This document shows positions 59,728-64,000 of a DNA stretch of 64,000 nt, piece after piece. Within the stretch, counting starts at the first letter, position 1. Every line of letters starts with the position of its first letter. The translations under genes and the position numbers were made by a program. Origin of the DNA: Pseudomonas sp. R28(2017) (GTDB taxonomy: Bacteria; Pseudomonadota; Gammaproteobacteria; Pseudomonadales; Pseudomonadaceae); assembly GCF_002112505.1 (NCBI RefSeq), contig NZ_NEHW01000001.1, forward strand, positions 372,001 to 436,000. The letters run 5' to 3'. A model generated the notes under the pieces. That model made no database searches. It saw only the letters and a list, made by a program, of their open reading frames with translations, and had not been told where the DNA came from.

Positions 59728-60639
59728 ATGAACCTTCGCTTCCTCGAAACCTTCGTCTGGGTCGCCCGGCTCAAGAGCTTCCGCCTTACTGCCGAGAAGC
59801 TGTTCACCACCCAGGCCTCGGTGTCCAGCCGCATCGCCGCGCTGGAGGCCGACCTCGGGGTGAAGCTGCTGCTGCGCGACTCCCGCGGTGTCAGCCTGAC
59901 GCCGGAGGGCGGCAAAGTGCTGGAGTACGCCGAACGCATGCTCGAAACGGCCAAGGCTATGAAGCAGTCGCTGGACAGCGACCGGGCCAAGGTCGGGCGT
60001 ATTCGCGTCGGGGTGATGGATACGGTGATCCACACCTGGATGAGCGCGCTGGTGGCAGAGTTGACCGAGCGCTACCCGCAGGTGGAGATCGAACTGGTCG
60101 CCGACACCGCGCTGAACCTGCGCGAGCAGCTGCAGAAGGGCTTTCTGGACGTGATCCTGCAGACCGACCTGCTGCGTGAGCAATCGATCCGCAGCCAGGA
60201 CCTGGCGCGCTACCCGATGGGTTGGGTGGTGGCGGCCGGTTCCGTGTACCACCGCGACTTCGCTTCGTTGGCCGAGCTGGGCCGCGAGCGGATTGTCACC
60301 TTCTCGAAGAACTCGCGGCCGCACCAGGAGGTACTCAGCCTGTTGCAGGGTGCCGGGGCCGAGGCGCCGCGGTTGAACTGCGTGAACTCGGTGGCGGCGA
60401 TTACCCGGTTGCTGCGTGATGGTTTCGGGATTGGCGCCTTGCCACCGGCATTGGTGGAGACGGAGTTGAGCCGCGGGGAGCTGGTGTTGCTGAAAGGTTT
60501 GCAGCCGCCTCCAAGCCTGGAGCTGGTGGTGGCCTGGCAGACCGGGGTGGCGTTGGTGGACGAGGTGGTCGGCGTGTGCCGGCAAGTGCTGGAGCGGTAT
60601 GCACGGGATGTGGGTGGCCAACGGATAGTGCTGGTCTGA
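59728..60639 (+). CDS. LysR-family transcriptional regulator
   Basis: A 303-residue LTTR: N-terminal winged helix ('LETFVWVARLKSFRLTAEKL', 'TTQASVSSRIAALEADLGVK') and a periplasmic-binding-like effector domain ('LREQLQKGFLDVILQTDLLR'). It is divergent from the MFS-pxpABC operon across a 129-base gap, the standard arrangement for a LysR activator and its target. The effector is probably a pathway metabolite. A REPIN follows. Confidence 0.91.
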   Translation: MNLRFLETFVWVARLKSFRLTAEKLFTTQASVSSRIAALEADLGVKLLLRDSRGVSLTPEGGKVLEYAERMLETAKAMKQSLDSDRAKVGRIRVGVMDTVIHTWMSALVAELTERYPQVEIELVADTALNLREQLQKGFLDVILQTDLLREQSIRSQDLARYPMGWVVAAGSVYHRDFASLAELGRERIVTFSKNSRPHQEVLSLLQGAGAEAPRLNCVNSVAAITRLLRDGFGIGALPPALVETELSRGELVLLKGLQPPPSLELVVAWQTGVALVDEVVGVCRQVLERYARDVGGQRIVLV

Positions 60640-60652
60640 CAGTTCTGCTCTG

Positions 60653-60763
60653 CCTGTACCGGCCTCTTCGCGGGCAAGCCCGCTCCCACAGGATACTGCA
60701 CACGCCCTCAAAGGCAGTGATATCCCTGTGGCAGCGGGCTTGCCCGCGAAAGGGCCGGCACAG
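60653..60763. repeat. REPIN
   Basis: Inverted REP pair between the convergent LysR and DUF2937 genes; the second unit has 'ctgtggcagcgg' in place of 'ctgtgggagcgg'. Confidence 0.87.
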
Positions 60764-60775
60764 ACACCAGAGAAA

Positions 60776-61300
60776 TCAGCGCCAGCTTTCTTTCACCGCC
60801 CCACGCCGCCGCCCGCCAAGGATCACCCAGCCGATCCCCAGCAACAGGCTCTCGACCACGAACGCCAGCACGAACCCGGCCCCGACGCCCCAGCCGATCG
60901 CCTCAGGCACCAGCAGGATCTGGTAGCTGTAGCCCTTGAGCGTCTCTTCGCGCAGCTGCGGGTCCGGCTGCACCAGCACATGCCAGGTGCGGCTCACCCA
61001 CGACCCTTGCAGCGCCTGCCATTCGTCTTCCAGCAGCTGATTGCGAATCAGCAGGCTCTCGATGCTGTTGGCATCGCTGAGGAATACCGGGTCGTCACTG
61101 GTCCGGTAATGCCGCACCAGGGCTTGCAGATCGCCGTTGAAAAAGCGCTCGGCGGTCTGTTTGAAGCCATCCAGCGCCTGGCGCGATTCGAACAGGTGCG
61201 CCTCGGCCCGCTGGCTGTAGTCCTTGACCAGCCCGGGCACCTGGATACCGGCCAACAGGCCGAAGGTGAACAGCAGCAACCGCAGGTAACTTCTGAACAT
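60776..61300 (-). CDS. DUF2937 membrane protein
   Basis: A 174-residue inner-membrane protein with a hydrophobic N-terminus (residues 5-22), a helical periplasmic middle ('RQALDGFKQTAERFFNGDLQ') and a C-terminal hydrophobic pair ('AIGWGVGAGFVLAFVVESLL'). This matches DUF2937; the function is unknown. 'taaggacgctgc' is the Shine-Dalgarno. It lies nine bases after the amidotransferase gene, likely one operon. Confidence 0.85.
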   Translation of the reverse strand: MFRSYLRLLLFTFGLLAGIQVPGLVKDYSQRAEAHLFESRQALDGFKQTAERFFNGDLQALVRHYRTSDDPVFLSDANSIESLLIRNQLLEDEWQALQGSWVSRTWHVLVQPDPQLREETLKGYSYQILLVPEAIGWGVGAGFVLAFVVESLLLGIGWVILGGRRRGAVKESWR

Positions 61301-61309
61301 GCAGCGTCC

Positions 61310-62083
61310 TTAGCTCTGGCCTTGCGAAACGCACTCGCCGTGCCGCCACAGGCCCCATTGGCCGGGCTCGTAGCGCCGCCAGGTCTCGTTCTCGGTCAGG
61401 GCCTCGGTGGCGATGACCGTGACCACGTCATTGGGTGTGGTTTCGGTATGAAAATCGACGATCAGGTCGACATCCTTCAAGCGGGCAGCACCAAACGGCG
61501 CTCGCCGGGTAATGTGTACCAGCTTGGTGGAGCAGAAGCAGAACAGCCAGTCGCCGTCGCTGAGCAGGCAGTTGAACACGCCCTTGCCGCGATACCCGGC
61601 ACAGGCTTCGACCAGCACCGGCAGCAGCTGTTCCACCTCGACCGGCTCGGGGAATGCCGCGCGGATACGGTTGAGCAAGTCGCAGAAGGCGGCCTCGCTG
61701 TCGGTATCGCCCACCGGGCGATAGAAGGTCGCTTCGCCCTTGAACTCGCCAAGCTGGCCGTTGTGCGCAAAGCACCAGTTGCGCCCCCACATTTCGCGGA
61801 CGAACGGGTGCGTATTGGACAGGCACACGCGGCCGACGTTGGCCTGGCGGATATGGCCGATCACCACTTCGCTCTTGATCGGGTAGCGCTGTACCAGGTT
61901 GGCGACCTCCGACTCACTGCTCGCGGCCGGGTCCTGGAACAGGCGCAGGCCGCGCCCTTCGTAGAAACCGATGCCCCAGCCGTCGCGGTGCGGGCCGGTA
62001 CGCCCGCCACGCTGCATCAGGCCGGTAAAGCTGAAGACGATGTCGGTGGGGACGTTGGCACTCATGCCCAGCAGTTCGCACAT
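61310..62083 (-). CDS. Class II glutamine amidotransferase (YafJ-like)
   Basis: A 257-residue N-terminal-nucleophile amidotransferase with Cys2 exposed after Met removal ('MCELLGMSANVPTDIVFSFT'). 'RDGWGIGFYEGRGLRLF', 'VVIGHIRQANVG' and 'NTHPFVREMWGRNWCFAHNG' are the glutaminase-fold residues. No synthase domain is attached, so its acceptor is unknown. 'gcggaggcatcacc' is a strong Shine-Dalgarno. Middle gene of a three-gene set. Confidence 0.88.
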   Translation of the reverse strand: MCELLGMSANVPTDIVFSFTGLMQRGGRTGPHRDGWGIGFYEGRGLRLFQDPAASSESEVANLVQRYPIKSEVVIGHIRQANVGRVCLSNTHPFVREMWGRNWCFAHNGQLGEFKGEATFYRPVGDTDSEAAFCDLLNRIRAAFPEPVEVEQLLPVLVEACAGYRGKGVFNCLLSDGDWLFCFCSTKLVHITRRAPFGAARLKDVDLIVDFHTETTPNDVVTVIATEALTENETWRRYEPGQWGLWRHGECVSQGQS

Positions 62084-62097
62084 GGTGATGCCTCCGC

Positions 62098-62598
62098 TTA
62101 CAGCCGTGGCTCGACCCGGCCACGGCCGCCGCCCGGTGCGGCAGGTGGCGGGTCGTTGCGGTAACGGTCATGGCGCTCGGCAGCCATGGGCGCACCCGCC
62201 GTGACGGCATTGTCCTCGACGGCACGGCGCTCGGCGGCGGCTTCAGCCTGCGCCCGGCGCTCGCGGGCGCGCTTTTCCAGCGGCCAGCGGATCAGCACGA
62301 AGACGATGTACACGCCGAAGGCGATCATGCCGTACATGGCGAAATCGGATATCGCCCGCCAGGCGTTGTTGCCGACCTTGAAGGCCAGGTCCAGGGCGGT
62401 GATGGCGATCGCCGGGGCGAAGCTGTCCTTGACCGGGTCGACGATGGTCGGCGTCAGCAGCAGCACCGCCAGGATCACCCGCAGGGGTTCACGCAGCCAG
62501 CGCCACATCCAGCCGGTGAGTTTGAAGCCCACCAGCAGGCAGCCCAGCGCGGCGACAGCGTAGAGGCCCCAGGCGAAGGTGTAGTCGTTCTCGATCAT
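62098..62598 (-). CDS. Conserved hypothetical membrane protein
   Basis: A 166-residue protein with about three or four hydrophobic segments ('FAWGLYAVAALGCLLVGFKL', 'VILAVLLLTPTIVD', 'YGMIAFGVYIVFVLIRW') and a charged, disordered C-terminal tail rich in Arg, Ala and Glu. I recognise it only as a conserved pseudomonad membrane protein next to the amidotransferase gene, 14 bases upstream of it. The function is unknown. Confidence 0.75.
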   Translation of the reverse strand: MIENDYTFAWGLYAVAALGCLLVGFKLTGWMWRWLREPLRVILAVLLLTPTIVDPVKDSFAPAIAITALDLAFKVGNNAWRAISDFAMYGMIAFGVYIVFVLIRWPLEKRARERRAQAEAAAERRAVEDNAVTAGAPMAAERHDRYRNDPPPAAPGGGRGRVEPRL

Positions 62599-62689
62599 GG
62601 TGTTCGTGCAAGCCAGGCAAAGAGATGCCTATGATAAACACTTTTCAGGGCGCAGACAGCGTCTCCCTGTCCCGGTCAAGAGATCCCCG

Positions 62690-64000
62690 ATGCCAACCAA
62701 GCCCCAGCCCCCCATTGCCCGCCAGGACCAGGCCGCCGATCCCTATGCCTGGCTGCAACAGCGCGATACCCAGGAAGTGCTCGATTACCTGCAGGCGGAA
62801 AACGCCTATCAGGAGGCCTGCCTGGCCGACCAGGCGCCGCTGCGCGAGCAGTTGTTCGAAGAGATCAAGGGCCGCATCCTCGAAACCGACCTGTCGCTGC
62901 CCTCTCCCTGGGGTCCATACCTCTATTACACCCGCACCACCGCAGGCGACGAGTACCCGCGCCACTACCGCTGCCCACGCCCGGCGGACGACTCCAACAC
63001 GGTGGATGAAAGCCAGGAGCAACTGCTGCTCGACCCCAACGCCCTGGCCAACGGCGGCTTCCTGTCGCTGGGCGCGTTCAGTGTCAGCCCTGACCACCGC
63101 CTGCTGGCCTACAGCCTCGACACCAGCGGCGACGAAATCTACACCCTGTATGTCAAGGACCTGACCAGCGGCAACCTGACCGCCCTGCCCTTCGACGATT
63201 GCGACGGCAGCATGACCTGGGCCAACGACAGCCAGACGCTGTTCTTCGCCGAGCTGGACGACACCCATCGCCCCTGGCGCCTGCGCCGTCACACCCTGGG
63301 CGAGGCGGACGCGAGCACGGTGTTCGAAGAGGCTGACGGCCGTTTCTTCCTGCACTGCTACCGCACCAGCTCCGAGCGCCAGCTGGTGCTGCTGCTCAAC
63401 AGCAAGACCACCAGCGAGGCCTGGGTGCTCGACGCCGAAACGCCCCAGGCGGCGTTCAGCTGCCTGGCGCCACGGGTCGAAGGCCATGAGTACTTCCCCG
63501 ATCATGGCCAGCTCGACGGCCAGTGGCGCTGGTTCATCCGCACTAACCAGGACGGCATCAACTTCGCCCTCTGCCACGCCCCGGCCACCCCGGTCCCCAG
63601 CCGCGACCAGTGGCAGGTGCTGGTGGCGCACCGCGACGACATCATGCTCGAAGGCCTGAGCCTGAATGCCGATGCGCTGACCCTGAGCCTGCGTGAAGGC
63701 GGCCTGCCGATCATCGAAGTGCGCCCGCAGGGGCTGGCCCCCTACCGGGTCGAATTGCCCGACGCAGCCTACAGCCTGTATGTGCAGGACAGCCTGGAGT
63801 TCGCCAGCCGCCGCGTGCGCCTGCGCTATGAAGCGCTCAACCGCCCGGCCCAGGTGCGCCAGCTGGAACTGGCCACAGGTGCTCAGGAAGTCCTCAAGCA
63901 GACCCCGGTGCTCGGCCAGTTCGACGCCGACGACTACGTCAGCCAGCGCCTGTGGGCCACTGCGCCGGATGGCACCCAGGTACCGATCAGCCTGGTGCGC
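62690..64000 (+). CDS. ptrB: Oligopeptidase B (S9 family), cut by the window end
   Basis: The first 437 residues of a prolyl-oligopeptidase-family serine peptidase, which cleaves after Lys or Arg in short peptides. 'DPYAWLQQRDTQEVLDYLQA' near the start is the family's opening motif, followed by the beta-propeller ('FSVSPDHRLLAYSLDTSGDE', 'WANDSQTLFFAELDD'). It ends at 'DGTQVPISLVR', the entry to the hydrolase domain. The Ser-Asp-His triad lies beyond the window. 'tcaagagatccccg' is the Shine-Dalgarno. Confidence 0.9.
   Translation, partial: MPTKPQPPIARQDQAADPYAWLQQRDTQEVLDYLQAENAYQEACLADQAPLREQLFEEIKGRILETDLSLPSPWGPYLYYTRTTAGDEYPRHYRCPRPADDSNTVDESQEQLLLDPNALANGGFLSLGAFSVSPDHRLLAYSLDTSGDEIYTLYVKDLTSGNLTALPFDDCDGSMTWANDSQTLFFAELDDTHRPWRLRRHTLGEADASTVFEEADGRFFLHCYRTSSERQLVLLLNSKTTSEAWVLDAETPQAAFSCLAPRVEGHEYFPDHGQLDGQWRWFIRTNQDGINFALCHAPATPVPSRDQWQVLVAHRDDIMLEGLSLNADALTLSLREGGLPIIEVRPQGLAPYRVELPDAAYSLYVQDSLEFASRRVRLRYEALNRPAQVRQLELATGAQEVLKQTPVLGQFDADDYVSQRLWATAPDGTQVPISLVR

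Noticed and set aside
1..64000. CRISPR array, prophage, integron or insertion sequence
   Set aside because: The only regularly repeated sequences are REP/REPIN units at gene ends; no transposase, integrase or cas-like protein was seen.
1..64000. tRNA or rRNA genes
   Set aside because: No cloverleaf with a T-loop GTTCRANNC in a gene-free stretch and no rRNA-like sequence was recognised by eye; a covariance-model scan would settle this.

Overview
The window looks like chromosomal DNA of a Pseudomonas putida-group bacterium. The protein families are typical of Pseudomonas, the coding is GC-rich, and gene ends are strewn with the characteristic 'cctcttcgcgggcaagcccgctcccacag' type REP/REPIN elements (about 15 loci). 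The block hrpA - glutamylpolyamine synthetase/oxidase - fadD1/fadD2 - lysophospholipase - phaJ1 follows an order I recall from the P. putida core genome. No rRNA, tRNA, CRISPR array, insertion sequence or prophage was recognised.

Layout. 0-17 kb is housekeeping and lipid metabolism: a FemAB-like acyltransferase, a porin, a FabH-like ketoacyl synthase, HrpA helicase, a polyamine-catabolic pair, two tandem acyl-CoA ligases, a lysophospholipase and the MaoC-type hydratase PhaJ1. 17-20 kb holds an ECF sigma factor of the TPR-tailed type with its DGPF/YCII, SRPBCC and SnoaL-like partners, followed by a decayed GyrI-like gene. 20-24.6 kb holds a hicAB toxin-antitoxin locus (hicA appears frameshifted at its start), a threonine dehydratase-like gene divergent from a MocR regulator, a DUF2790 protein, a GNAT enzyme and peptide deformylase. 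24.6-32.7 kb holds a BrkB membrane protein, CsbD, a beta-helix protein, a CvfB-like RNA-binding protein, a lipoprotein, AceK and an EamA exporter.

33.2-46.9 kb is the most interesting part: fifteen tightly packed, often overlapping genes on one strand. They encode a NitT/TauT-type ABC importer, two SDRs (one lacking the catalytic Tyr and Lys), a cupin, an alpha/beta hydrolase, an IclR regulator, a ThDP enzyme, an aspartate-dehydrogenase-like protein, an aldehyde dehydrogenase, a two-domain extradiol-type VOC dioxygenase, a 75-residue helix protein, a Rieske oxygenase and its FMN/2Fe-2S reductase. An outer-membrane porin follows. Palindromic sites of the form GTTTCACnnnTGAAAC lie upstream. This reads as a complete import, ring hydroxylation, ring cleavage and side-chain processing pathway for an aromatic, possibly nitrogen-containing, compound. 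I cannot name the substrate.

48-64 kb holds a DUF4265 protein, a second EamA transporter with a leader-like small ORF in front, LpxO, CysK, a DUF748 protein, a MoxR/VWA pair, a 5-oxoprolinase operon (MFS-pxpA-pxpB-pxpC) divergent from a LysR regulator, a DUF2937/glutamine-amidotransferase/membrane-protein trio, and the start of oligopeptidase B, cut off by the window end.
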